A stretch of DNA of 16,893 nucleotides, from assembly GCA_039738635.1 (NCBI GenBank), contig JBCLLN010000013.1, positions 1-16,893 on the forward strand, written 5' to 3'. The DNA comes from JBCLLP01 sp039738635. GTDB lineage: Bacteria; Patescibacteriota; Saccharimonadia; CAILAD01; BJGX01. The position numbers were made by a program, and so were the translations under genes. Under the pieces are notes generated by a model. It saw only the letters and a program-made list of their open reading frames with translations. It did no database searches and had not been told where the DNA came from. How positions within the stretch are numbered: the stretch's first letter is position 1; the number at the start of each line of letters is the position of its first letter. Of this stretch, positions 7,624-14,405 are shown piece after piece.

Positions 7624-8151
7624 ATGGATATTACTTTTTCTAATAAAGACACCATTAAGCTCGCCGGCAAGAGCGCTACAATTGTTTTTAACCCCTCTAG
7701 TGAAGTTAGGGCAGACTTACTGCTATTTACTAGCCCAGTAGCCAAGATTGCAGCCGAGAGGTCCTTTAGTGGCCCAGGGGAGTATGAAGTAATGGGCACT
7801 ATGGTAGATGGAATTGAGATAGACGAAACTAATACAATTTATAGCTTGGTAGCAGATGATATTCATATTATTTATGGCGTGGAGCTCTCGGCACCTCTGA
7901 CCGATGCCCAGCTAGAGCATATGGATGATGTAGATATACTGATTCTTGCAGTTAGCGACGATAAGTCCGATTTAATGAATAAGCTGATTGGGCAAATTGA
8001 GCCAAAAGTCTTGATACCACTTATGAGTTTGGATAGTGAGCTTAATAAGATTAAGGCAGAATTTGGCAAGGACACTGAGCCCACGGAGCGCTATAAATTA
8101 ACTAAGCGTGATTTGCCAGAAGATTCTCAACAGCTAGTAATCCTAAAGTAA
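7624..8151 (+). CDS. Metallo-beta-lactamase-fold protein lacking the metal-binding signature
   Basis: A 175-aa protein with the layout of the small Zn-hydrolase-like beta-lactamase-fold proteins of CPR bacteria: alternating short strands, a FSGPGEYEVMGTMVDGIEI segment at about 49-67, DDIHIIYGVEL, then VDILILAVSD and PKVLIPLMS as the core of the second half. The HxHxDH motif of active MBL enzymes is absent and the only histidines are isolated (in DIHIIYG and LEHMDD), so hydrolytic activity is unlikely. Its last eight codons, encoding QQLVILK and stop, lie within a repeat (8128-8152) that recurs at 13991-14015 on the far side of the island, with only a synonymous CTA to CTC change inside the codons. 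Confidence 0.7.
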   Translation: MDITFSNKDTIKLAGKSATIVFNPSSEVRADLLLFTSPVAKIAAERSFSGPGEYEVMGTMVDGIEIDETNTIYSLVADDIHIIYGVELSAPLTDAQLEHMDDVDILILAVSDDKSDLMNKLIGQIEPKVLIPLMSLDSELNKIKAEFGKDTEPTERYKLTKRDLPEDSQQLVILK

Positions 8152-8152
8152 G
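8128..8152 (+). repeat. Left direct repeat bounding the accessory island
   Basis: A 25-nt segment covering the last codons and stop of the MBL-fold gene matches 13991-14015 at 24 of 25 positions. Beyond it the two sites stay similar as far as the AAAAGCCCCAT half of a terminator (to about 8181 and 14042). No integrase gene is seen between the copies. Confidence 0.75.
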
Positions 8153-8179
8153 TGTACTAGCAAACACATAAAAAGCCCC

Positions 8180-8255
8180 ATATATAAGAGAGTTTATATA
8201 TTTTGTAAATTTGTCATCTGGAAAAGGCCTGGCCTTTTCCAGATGGCGGTTTTAC
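8180..8255. repeat. Palindromic element splitting a terminator
   Basis: Two consecutive inverted repeats. The first is ATATATAA / TTATATAT (8180-8187 with 8194-8201). The second has perfect 15-bp arms, CATCTGGAAAAGGCC (8215-8229) and its complement (8231-8245), around a single T. The second is extended outward by GTAAA (8205-8209) and TTTAC (8251-8255) across symmetric 5-nt internal loops. The copy of AAAAGCCCCAT to its left (8171-8181) lacks the right arm of the terminator, while a complete terminator follows at 8300-8325. The stretch 8152-8299 therefore holds no gene, only these hairpins. Confidence 0.7.
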
Positions 8256-8299
8256 AGATTTGCTAGTTCATAGCTTAGCTCATCCATTACTAACTCTAA

Positions 8300-8325
8300 A
8301 AAAGCCCCATTAACTTGGGGCTTTT
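8300..8325 (+). terminator. Bidirectional terminator (copy 1)
   Basis: Arms AAAAGCCCC (8300-8308) and GGGGCTTTT (8317-8325) enclose an 8-nt loop. The hairpin plus flank (8300-8329) is identical over 30 nt to 14032-14061. Its tail TTGCTA (8324-8329) can serve as the -35 of the next gene. Confidence 0.8.
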
Positions 8326-8353
8326 GCTATAACCATCATAACTACAGTATAAT
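8324..8353 (+). promoter_or_regulatory. Promoter of the short solenoid gene
   Basis: TTGCTA (8324-8329), 18-bp spacer, TATAAT (8348-8353). Predicted start near 8360 gives a leader of about 16 nt with no Shine-Dalgarno before the ATG at 8376. Confidence 0.55.
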
Positions 8354-8375
8354 AAAGACATAAGTATTAATACAA

Positions 8376-8999
8376 ATGTCTGAAATCTACACCCCCCGCG
8401 AATTCCAAGATGCAGTAAGCCCTGAGGGAGTTCATATTGACTTATACAATACTGACCATCTAAGAGCTCAACCCCAAGCAAAACAAGCCGAGGGTGGAGA
8501 TATAGATATCATTGCTAAGGCCCAGAGTGAGCTAGACGATAAAAGTGCCAGAGAGCGCCTAGCCAACAGCCCTGAAGCCAAAATCCAACTAGCCCAAGCC
8601 CAAATTGAAGCTATGAAGCAATGGTTAAGAGCAGACAATACCTACCATGATAACACCATAGACCAAATAATTGGTGGCCTAAGTGTAGAGTATGATGAAG
8701 AAAGCCAAGAAGCTGTAGTTAATGGCGATCTCTACCTCCACAGCCTCACCAGCGCCGAGGGCCTCACCCTCCCCACCACCATCGGTGGCCGCCTCTACCT
8801 CGATGACCTCACCAGCGCCGAGGGCCTAACCCTCCCCACCACCATCGGTGGCAGCCTCCACCTCTATGACCTCACCAGCGCCGAGGGCCTCACCCTCCCC
8901 ACCACCATCGGTGGCAGCCTCTACCTTAGTAGCCTCAGCGAAGCCGAAAAAACCACTCTCCGTACTAAATACCCTCATTTAGCTAACAAAATAAACTAA
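8376..8999 (+). CDS. Short leucine-rich-like solenoid repeat protein (3 x 21 residues)
   Basis: A 207-aa protein with no signal peptide. Residues 1 to about 115 are an acidic, Gln/Ala-rich helical region opening with MSEIYTPREFQDAVSPEGVH. Residues 118-180 are three near-identical 21-residue units of the form xLxLxxLTSAEGLTLPTTIGG, then a capping segment ending LRTKYPHLANKIN. The spacing of Leu and the GG turns suggest a beta-solenoid related to leucine-rich repeats; this is fold inference only. Its N-terminus is nearly identical at DNA level to the gene at 12745, so the two are recent paralogues. Codons change from AT-rich in the first half to C-rich CTC/ACC/AGC/GCC in the repeats. It starts the four-gene island; likely role is binding or recognition, target unknown. 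Confidence 0.8.
   Translation: MSEIYTPREFQDAVSPEGVHIDLYNTDHLRAQPQAKQAEGGDIDIIAKAQSELDDKSARERLANSPEAKIQLAQAQIEAMKQWLRADNTYHDNTIDQIIGGLSVEYDEESQEAVVNGDLYLHSLTSAEGLTLPTTIGGRLYLDDLTSAEGLTLPTTIGGSLHLYDLTSAEGLTLPTTIGGSLYLSSLSEAEKTTLRTKYPHLANKIN
8727..8915 (+). repeat. Tandem 63-bp coding repeats (3 copies)
   Basis: Three adjacent 63-bp units that differ at few positions, each encoding one 21-residue solenoid turn. The high identity suggests recent expansion or gene conversion. The same unit family occurs at 13072-13896. Confidence 0.9.
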
Positions 9000-9030
9000 T
9001 GCCAGATAGTTATAAATACTTACTTAAGCA

Positions 9031-9059
9031 TAAACACAATTAAAATAATATGGTATTAT
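9031..9059 (+). promoter_or_regulatory. Promoter of the MoxR-type ATPase gene
   Basis: TAAACA (9031-9036), 17-bp spacer, TATTAT (9054-9059) preceded by TGG, an extended -10. The ATG at 9073 follows after 13 nt, so the leader is very short and has no Shine-Dalgarno. Confidence 0.45.
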
Positions 9060-9072
9060 AAAGCAATATAAC

Positions 9073-10887
9073 ATGGAAACACCAAACCCCTCCCACCCAA
9101 CAGACCCCACTCTAGGTAGAGATATACTGGATGAACTAAAGCCACCATTACCTCCAGAGCCAGACAGAGCACCGGTAGTATCTACTACTGATAGGATAGA
9201 GGCCGCTATAGCTCGTGGTGAGGCAAGCATGGCGCCTGAAGTAGCCAGCGAGCCAGCAAAATCAGAGTACTCAATAGAAGACTATGTGGATTCGCTAGAA
9301 AGCGTTAAAAATGCTCGTCGATTCCTGGCTAAAGCATATGAAAAATACCACCTAAAAGAGGGCTCCAAGGTAGAAGGTCTGACAACTACAGATCAGAGGA
9401 AGGGTATTAGCAAAGAGCGACCAAGCTGGGAAGAGCATTTACCGCAAGATGATTCCGTACAGGAACAGCAGCGATGGGACGAATATGTGCAGAGCTTTCC
9501 TGACGCTGGCATTAGGGGCTCCCTTAATTACCTCCAGCGTGTAGCTATGAAGCATCAACAAATAAAGGACGCCCCTGAATTAAAGGATAAAATTGGGGAG
9601 TATGCCAAAGATAAGCTAGAAGTAATGGCTGAAGTCGCTGCTTTTCGCAGCTTAGAGCGTCAGGAGCTAGCGGTTATTGCTAGAATTGAGGCTCTTCATG
9701 CCAGAGCGGTCGCCCTGGGTGAGTCCGAATGTCCCGACAGGGAACTATTAGCGAAGCAATCAAGGCACATAATGGTCCTTAGTGAGGCACGCAATGGGAT
9801 GATACAAAGCCCTAAGGCCGCTGAGGAGCTGGAGCGACGCCGAAACCTAGATGCTAAAATGCAATTTGATGGTGGTATACTAATGACTGAGCAAATGGAA
9901 ACTGTGGCGCGCCAGAATATGCCCGCATTGTTGCAAGGCGAACCGCTATTACTTACTGGAGAGACAGGAGGTGCTAAAACAGTGTTAGCTAGGGAGCTGG
10001 CTAGGCGAGTACTGGAAAGGACTGGTAAAGGGGACCTAGAGCCCGAAATAATATCCGGACACGGAGAAATGAATACCTATACGCTAATGGGTAAAAGCGA
10101 GCTTATTTCCGATGAACAAGGTAACATAGCAACTGATTTTGTGGTTGGTCCGATAGTTCGTGCCATGAGGGATGGCAAGCCACTTATACTGGATGAAGTA
10201 AATGCCATGCCTCCAGAGATAATAAAGCGATTAAATATAATTATGCAATTAAGGCCGGGGCAAACATATTCTATACAGGAGGACAGCGGGAAGGTAATAA
10301 CTGCGCAGCCAGGCTTTTGTATTATTGGCACGATGAACGAAAAATCACACCGCTACAGAGGTGTGGAAACACTGAGCGTTGAATTTAAAGATCGATTTGG
10401 GTCTAATCGTGCACAAATAAGATACCCAGACCAAGACACAAAGCCTGGCGAGACGGCTATGCCCAAAGAGCTAATAAAGCTAGCGTTGCTTGAACTTACC
10501 GAAAAAGATGGTAATGTTCATCTTAAGCATATGACAGATGTCGAGCTTATGAACTTGATAAGAGTGGCTCACTATACACAAATGCTATTCACCAATCCTG
10601 CCGATGATGCTAGACTGCAAGATTATATCGATCCGGAAAGGCTCGGGCAGGCTGCTTCTGGGGCAACAGGACTCAATAAGACTGTTATTTCGCCACGCAC
10701 CATGTTGCAAATTATTCACAAAGTAAATAATGGTGGTGGTGGTATTACTATTCAGGAAGCCTTGTCAAATTTAATGATAGATGTTACAGACCAAACTGAC
10801 AAGAGGATTATCATGAATCTTTTGAAAAATTACAGCTTACTACCAGCAAAAGAAACCAACCAACCAACTACAGAAGAAACCAGCTAA
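9073..10887 (+). CDS. MoxR-type AAA+ ATPase (AAA_5, dynein-related) with long N-terminal extension
   Basis: 604 aa. Residues 1 to about 265 are charged and mostly helical, with a probable coiled coil at about 175-260, and show no recognised domain. The ATPase core has Walker A GETGGAKT (296-303), Walker B LILDE (371-375), sensor 1 in IIGTMNE (N422), a likely arginine finger in EFKDRFG (R441) and a helical lid with ISPRTM (R542) as possible sensor 2. The core resembles MoxR/NorQ/CbbQ proteins, which remodel or activate partner proteins together with a vWA protein. The next gene, 11 nt downstream, encodes exactly such a vWA partner. All catalytic residues look intact. The N-terminal extension is unusual for MoxR, where the ATPase domain normally starts near the N-terminus. 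Confidence 0.88.
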   Translation: METPNPSHPTDPTLGRDILDELKPPLPPEPDRAPVVSTTDRIEAAIARGEASMAPEVASEPAKSEYSIEDYVDSLESVKNARRFLAKAYEKYHLKEGSKVEGLTTTDQRKGISKERPSWEEHLPQDDSVQEQQRWDEYVQSFPDAGIRGSLNYLQRVAMKHQQIKDAPELKDKIGEYAKDKLEVMAEVAAFRSLERQELAVIARIEALHARAVALGESECPDRELLAKQSRHIMVLSEARNGMIQSPKAAEELERRRNLDAKMQFDGGILMTEQMETVARQNMPALLQGEPLLLTGETGGAKTVLARELARRVLERTGKGDLEPEIISGHGEMNTYTLMGKSELISDEQGNIATDFVVGPIVRAMRDGKPLILDEVNAMPPEIIKRLNIIMQLRPGQTYSIQEDSGKVITAQPGFCIIGTMNEKSHRYRGVETLSVEFKDRFGSNRAQIRYPDQDTKPGETAMPKELIKLALLELTEKDGNVHLKHMTDVELMNLIRVAHYTQMLFTNPADDARLQDYIDPERLGQAASGATGLNKTVISPRTMLQIIHKVNNGGGGITIQEALSNLMIDVTDQTDKRIIMNLLKNYSLLPAKETNQPTTEETS

Positions 10888-10898
10888 TAGGTTAATAT

Positions 10899-12740
10899 AT
10901 GGGTGAGCATCTAGAACCTCCAGAGCACAGGATGACAACAGAGCCTACGGATTCGCCCGACCCAACTATTGCTCCGATGCCAGATGCTGAACGGCAAGAA
11001 GCAATCCGTCGCGCCGAAAAATTTATACAAGAAAACGGCGCTGCGTTGCCTGCCATCTTAGGGGTTAGCGGAGTAACGCTAAGGGTGGGCGATGGCTGGA
11101 CTACTAATATGGAAACTGGCGAAGTGACTGTTGACCCCTCATTCTTTGTTGAGCGGGGATATGAACCAGATTGGGTTGCATATGGAATGATGCATGAAGT
11201 AGCTGCCCATTTGCGAGGGGTATTGAAAGAGCCGGAGCATACTAGAGATACCTTACGCTGGGAAGATGGAGAAAGATCAAGGCATATCTTTTTAAATATT
11301 ATGGCTGACATTACTGGCAATAAACGCATTCATGACCTGTTGCCGCGTCAAAAGGAAGTGGCAGCTGAAGTATACTCCCAAAAAATGTTTATAGAGGATG
11401 ACTACACCGCCTTTCCTCGCCATCTTCAGCTGCTGTATAAAATTATTCGCGACGAGATGGTCCCAGGTAGTGATGCTAAGGTGAACCCAGAGGTTGAAGT
11501 AGCAATCGCTGGCTTGAGAGATATTGATAAAAAAGGAACAGATATTATTAAAATATCGACCGACAGATTTGAGCCAGGCAGTAGCAAAGAAATTAGTAAT
11601 GCATTACGATTTGAATTATGGAAAGAACATATTTATCCAGTTTATGAAAAGTTATTAGAACAAGATCTAGAAGAGGGACAAGAGGGACAAGAAACTACAG
11701 GAGAAGCAGAGCAAGGCGACAAAAAGGATACAACCATATTTGATGATGATTATGATGATTATGATACAAACAGGCATCCGGAGCCCATAGATCATCAAGA
11801 GCTAGAAAAGGCCATAGATGAAGCTATAAAACATAATCGGGATAATACGCCAGAGGGTAGGGGTAAAAAGCGATTAAAAGCAGAGATTGGTGAACACAGT
11901 ATAAAAGATTATAATCGGCTAAAAAGCGAGATACTCAGATTAAGCCCGCAAATTGTGGAAATGACTGAATTCTTTAGTAGCCTGCTGGATGAGAGGGTCA
12001 CTATATCTCGTACTCTTAGGGCTCCCAGCCCAGAAGGAGTGATACTTAATCCCAACGCCCTTGCCCAGACAATTATAGATTTAAAATCAGGAGTGAAGGA
12101 ACCGCCACTGGCGTTTTTGGACTATGAAAAGAAAGAGAAAGAACGCACAGCCGAGGGACGGTTCGATTGCTATTTGGCAGTTGATTGTTCTAGTTCAATG
12201 GTAGGGGATAAATCTGTGGAAGCGCGCAGGGCAACCATTGTTTTCCTGGAAGGGCTAGCATCTTTTGAGAGAGAAATACGAGAACGCGAGCAATCTGGTG
12301 GTGTCCAGCTAGACTGGGATGTTCGCTCTTGTGTTTATGCTTTTGGTAGCACGGCTGAGCAATTAAAACCACTTAGCCATGAGCTGACAACAAAGCAGAG
12401 GCTAGATACTAATGTGGGCATAAGCTCAGATATGGGTATAACCAATGACTTTCTAGCTCTTGAAGATATTGCAAGTTCTATAGAGGAAGAAATAATAAAA
12501 GACCCTAGCAGTAAAAACCGACGCAGGATAGTAACGGTTATAACCGATGGTGATAGCTCTGGCGCTAATCAACTTAAAGCAGTGATTGAGCGTTTAACTC
12601 GGCTTGGAGTAAGCGTAGTGGGTATTGGCATACAAACCCCATCAATCCGCGATAACTATCCAGTTGGAGAATCGATAGATGATGTTAGGGGCCTTGCTAA
12701 GACAATGGCAGGGTTGATTGAAACTGAAATATCTAGGTAA
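10899..12740 (+). CDS. HExxH metallopeptidase-like / vWA domain protein, partner of the MoxR ATPase
   Basis: 613 aa in three parts. The N-terminal region holds YGMMHEVAAH (H99, E100, H103) and, 34 residues later, LNIMADITGN (D137), the layout of the putative metallopeptidase region in CobT-like/DUF2201 vWA proteins. The middle (about 255-320) is a highly acidic linker with a run of Asp/Tyr (FDDDYDDYD) and Glu/Gln. The C-terminal vWA domain (about 421-613) has an intact MIDAS: DCSSS (429-433), T515 and TDGD (D550). No signal peptide or membrane segment is seen, so it should be cytoplasmic. In RavA-ViaA, NorQ-NorD and CbbQ-CbbO pairs the vWA protein links the ATPase to its substrate. Here an added zinc-site region suggests proteolysis or metal binding. 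It lies 4 nt before the large solenoid gene and is probably co-transcribed with it. Confidence 0.85.
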   Translation: MGEHLEPPEHRMTTEPTDSPDPTIAPMPDAERQEAIRRAEKFIQENGAALPAILGVSGVTLRVGDGWTTNMETGEVTVDPSFFVERGYEPDWVAYGMMHEVAAHLRGVLKEPEHTRDTLRWEDGERSRHIFLNIMADITGNKRIHDLLPRQKEVAAEVYSQKMFIEDDYTAFPRHLQLLYKIIRDEMVPGSDAKVNPEVEVAIAGLRDIDKKGTDIIKISTDRFEPGSSKEISNALRFELWKEHIYPVYEKLLEQDLEEGQEGQETTGEAEQGDKKDTTIFDDDYDDYDTNRHPEPIDHQELEKAIDEAIKHNRDNTPEGRGKKRLKAEIGEHSIKDYNRLKSEILRLSPQIVEMTEFFSSLLDERVTISRTLRAPSPEGVILNPNALAQTIIDLKSGVKEPPLAFLDYEKKEKERTAEGRFDCYLAVDCSSSMVGDKSVEARRATIVFLEGLASFEREIREREQSGGVQLDWDVRSCVYAFGSTAEQLKPLSHELTTKQRLDTNVGISSDMGITNDFLALEDIASSIEEEIIKDPSSKNRRRIVTVITDGDSSGANQLKAVIERLTRLGVSVVGIGIQTPSIRDNYPVGESIDDVRGLAKTMAGLIETEISR

Positions 12741-12744
12741 AACT

Positions 12745-13980
12745 ATGTCAGAAATCTACACCCCCCGCCAATTCCAAGATGCAATAAGCCCTGAGGGAGT
12801 TCATATTGACTTATACAATACTGATCATCTAAGAGCTCAACTCCAAGCTCAACAAGCGGAGGGTGGAGATATCTTGGCCCAAGCTAAGAGTGAGCTAGAT
12901 GATAAAGCCAGAGAGCGTCAAGCCAAAATCCAAGTAGCCCAAGCCCAAATTGAAGCTATGGAGCAATGGCTAGCCCAAGATGGCACTTATACGCCACAGG
13001 AAGTACAAGAAATAGTAGCTGAGCTAAAAGTAGAGTATGACTTAGAGACCAATGAAGCCGTGGTTAAGGGTGATCTCTACCTCCACAGCCTCACCAGCGC
13101 CGATGGCCTAACCCTACCTAACTCCATCGGTGGTGATCTCAACCTCCACAGCCTCACCAGCGCCGATGGCCTAACCCTACCTAACTCCATCGGTGGTGAT
13201 CTCAACCTCGATGGCCTCACCAGCGCCGAGCACCTAACCCTCCCCACCACCGTCGGTAGAGACCTCTACCTCGCCAACCTCATCAGCGCCGAGCACCTAA
13301 CCCTCCCCACCTCCTTTAGTGGCATCCTCAGCCTCGAAGGCCTCACCAGCGCTGAGCATCTGGTCCTCCCCACCTCCTTCAGTGGTGGCCTCAACCTCAA
13401 CGGCCTCACCAGCGCTGAGCATCTGGTCCTCCCCACCTCCTTCAGTGGTGGCTCCCTTGAACTCGACGGCCTCACCAGCGCCGAGCACCTCACCCTCCCC
13501 ACCACCATTGATGGCGATCTCTACCTCGATGGCCTCACCAGCGCCGATGGCCTAGATCTGTCTGGCACCTCCATTGGTGGCTCCCTTGAACTCGAAGGCC
13601 TCACCAGCGCCGATGGCCTAACCCTACCTAACTCCATCGATGGCGACCTCCACCTCGACGGCCTCACCAGTGCCAAAGGCTTAAACCTACCTAATAATAT
13701 TAATGGCACTCTCGCCCTCGGCAGGCTCACCAGCGCCGAGCACCTCACCCTCCCCACCTCCATTGGTGGTGGCCTCTGGCTCGTTAGCCTCACCAGCGCC
13801 GATGGCCTAACCCTACCTAACTCCATTGGTGGCTATCTCAACCTCAGAGACCTCACCAGCGCCGAGCACCTAACTCTCCCCACCACCATTGGTGGTGACC
13901 TCGGCCTCGTTAGCCTCACTAGCGTCGACAAACAAGCCCTCAGAGACAAATACCCACAGTTAGCTAGTAAAATAATTTAA
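12745..13980 (+). CDS. Long leucine-rich-like solenoid repeat protein (13 x 21 residues)
   Basis: The start is placed at the ATG at 12745, because the MSEIYTPRQF N-terminus is shared with the paralogue at 8376; an earlier in-frame ATG at 12718 lies inside the vWA gene. 411 aa. Residues 1-109 are the conserved helical Gln/Ala-rich region. Residues 110-384 are 13 units of 21-22 residues, each built on xLxLxxLTSAxxLxLPxxIGG, with more variation than in the short paralogue: E/D at the residue after SA, GL or HL next, TTIGG, NSIGG or SFSGG at the turn. The last 27 residues (ending LRDKYPQLASKII) form the same cap as the paralogue. No secretion signal is seen. It starts 4 nt after the vWA gene and so is likely its translational neighbour and possible partner. 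Confidence 0.85.
   Translation: MSEIYTPRQFQDAISPEGVHIDLYNTDHLRAQLQAQQAEGGDILAQAKSELDDKARERQAKIQVAQAQIEAMEQWLAQDGTYTPQEVQEIVAELKVEYDLETNEAVVKGDLYLHSLTSADGLTLPNSIGGDLNLHSLTSADGLTLPNSIGGDLNLDGLTSAEHLTLPTTVGRDLYLANLISAEHLTLPTSFSGILSLEGLTSAEHLVLPTSFSGGLNLNGLTSAEHLVLPTSFSGGSLELDGLTSAEHLTLPTTIDGDLYLDGLTSADGLDLSGTSIGGSLELEGLTSADGLTLPNSIDGDLHLDGLTSAKGLNLPNNINGTLALGRLTSAEHLTLPTSIGGGLWLVSLTSADGLTLPNSIGGYLNLRDLTSAEHLTLPTTIGGDLGLVSLTSVDKQALRDKYPQLASKII
13072..13896 (+). repeat. Tandem 63-66-bp coding repeats (13 copies)
   Basis: Thirteen units, eleven of 63 bp and two of 66 bp, each encoding one solenoid turn. The plus strand is strikingly C-rich compared with the rest of the window. This creates long spurious open frames on the minus strand and in the +2 frame. 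Units share blocks (for example CTCACCAGCGCCGAGCACCT), consistent with slippage and gene conversion. Confidence 0.9.
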
Positions 13981-13990
13981 GAGCCCAACC

Positions 13991-14015
13991 CAACAGCTAG
14001 TAATCCTCAAGTAAG
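13991..14015 (+). repeat. Right direct repeat bounding the accessory island
   Basis: Matches 8128-8152 at 24 of 25 positions and would still read QQLVILK-stop, although it is not attached to an open gene here. It is followed directly by the intact version of the terminator that is split at the left end. Confidence 0.75.
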
Positions 14016-14031
14016 CCTAATAACTAACACT

Positions 14032-14057
14032 AAAAGCCCCATTAACTTGGGGCTTTT
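14032..14057. terminator. Bidirectional terminator (copy 2) between the solenoid gene and rpmB
   Basis: Arms AAAAGCCCC (14032-14040) and GGGGCTTTT (14049-14057) with flanking A and T runs, so it can end transcripts from both convergent genes. Identical to 8300-8325. Confidence 0.85.
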
Positions 14058-14066
14058 GCTAGGTAG

Positions 14067-14303
14067 CTATTTGCTGGCGTTTGTGAGTTCTTTTTGGTCT
14101 TCTTTTTGGTCTATTTGGGCCTGATACTTATTAAGAGTTCGGATAGTGCTGACAGCTAGCCTGAGCTTAACCTTACGGCCGTCAATAATGAGAGTCTTGG
14201 GCTGTAGGTTTGGTTTCCAGGTACGCTTAACATGCCTCTGTGAGTGGCTCACATGGTTGCCGAATTGTTTTCCTTTACCTGATAGATCGCATCTATAAGA
14301 CAT
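14067..14303 (-). CDS. rpmB: Large ribosomal subunit protein bL28
   Basis: A 78-aa basic protein with the L28 signature MSYRCDLSGKGKQFGNHVSHS followed by KRTWKPNLQPK and a C-terminal LRLAVSTIRTLNKY segment. The full-length family is about 60-80 aa, so it is complete. L28 binds 23S rRNA in the large subunit near the E site. It stands alone on the minus strand, convergent with the island and divergent from the M50 protease gene, with its own promoter just ahead of the ATG. It marks the return to core genes after the island. Confidence 0.93.
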   Translation of the reverse strand: MSYRCDLSGKGKQFGNHVSHSQRHVKRTWKPNLQPKTLIIDGRKVKLRLAVSTIRTLNKYQAQIDQKEDQKELTNASK

Positions 14304-14312
14304 AACTGGGGT

Positions 14313-14341
14313 ATCTTATCATATTTACTGACACTAGGCAA
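14313..14341 (-). promoter_or_regulatory. rpmB promoter, probably leaderless
   Basis: On the minus strand TTGCCT (14341-14336), 17-bp spacer, TAAGAT (14318-14313). The ATG follows after 9 nt, so transcription should begin at or within two bases of the start codon. No Shine-Dalgarno. Confidence 0.55.
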
Positions 14342-14387
14342 TACCAGTAAATAAGCAGTTATTAAGTAAGTATTTTGGTCTATTTGG

Positions 14388-14405
14388 TGGTAAAATTAAG
14401 ATAAG
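14388..14405 (+). promoter_or_regulatory. Extended -10 promoter of the M50 protease gene, probably leaderless
   Basis: TGG then TAAAAT (14388-14396) forms an extended -10; the ATG at 14406 is 9 nt further on. No Shine-Dalgarno is present. Confidence 0.5.

Noticed and set aside
12718..12744. Upstream ATG for the long solenoid gene
   Set aside because: It lies within the end of the vWA gene and adds nine residues absent from the paralogue, which starts at the equivalent of 12745.
13266..13826. Long open frames on the minus strand and in another plus frame within the solenoid repeats
   Set aside because: They arise because a 63-bp repeat without stops in one unit stays open in all units; they have no start signals and a repetitive, nonsensical composition.
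13072..13896. CRISPR-like array of about 63-bp periodicity
   Set aside because: There are no unique spacers; the whole unit is conserved in frame and encodes a protein repeat.
8152..13990. Island as a complete integrative element or prophage
   Set aside because: No integrase, transposase, replication or structural phage gene is present; only the bounding repeats support mobility, so it is reported as an inferred insertion footprint.
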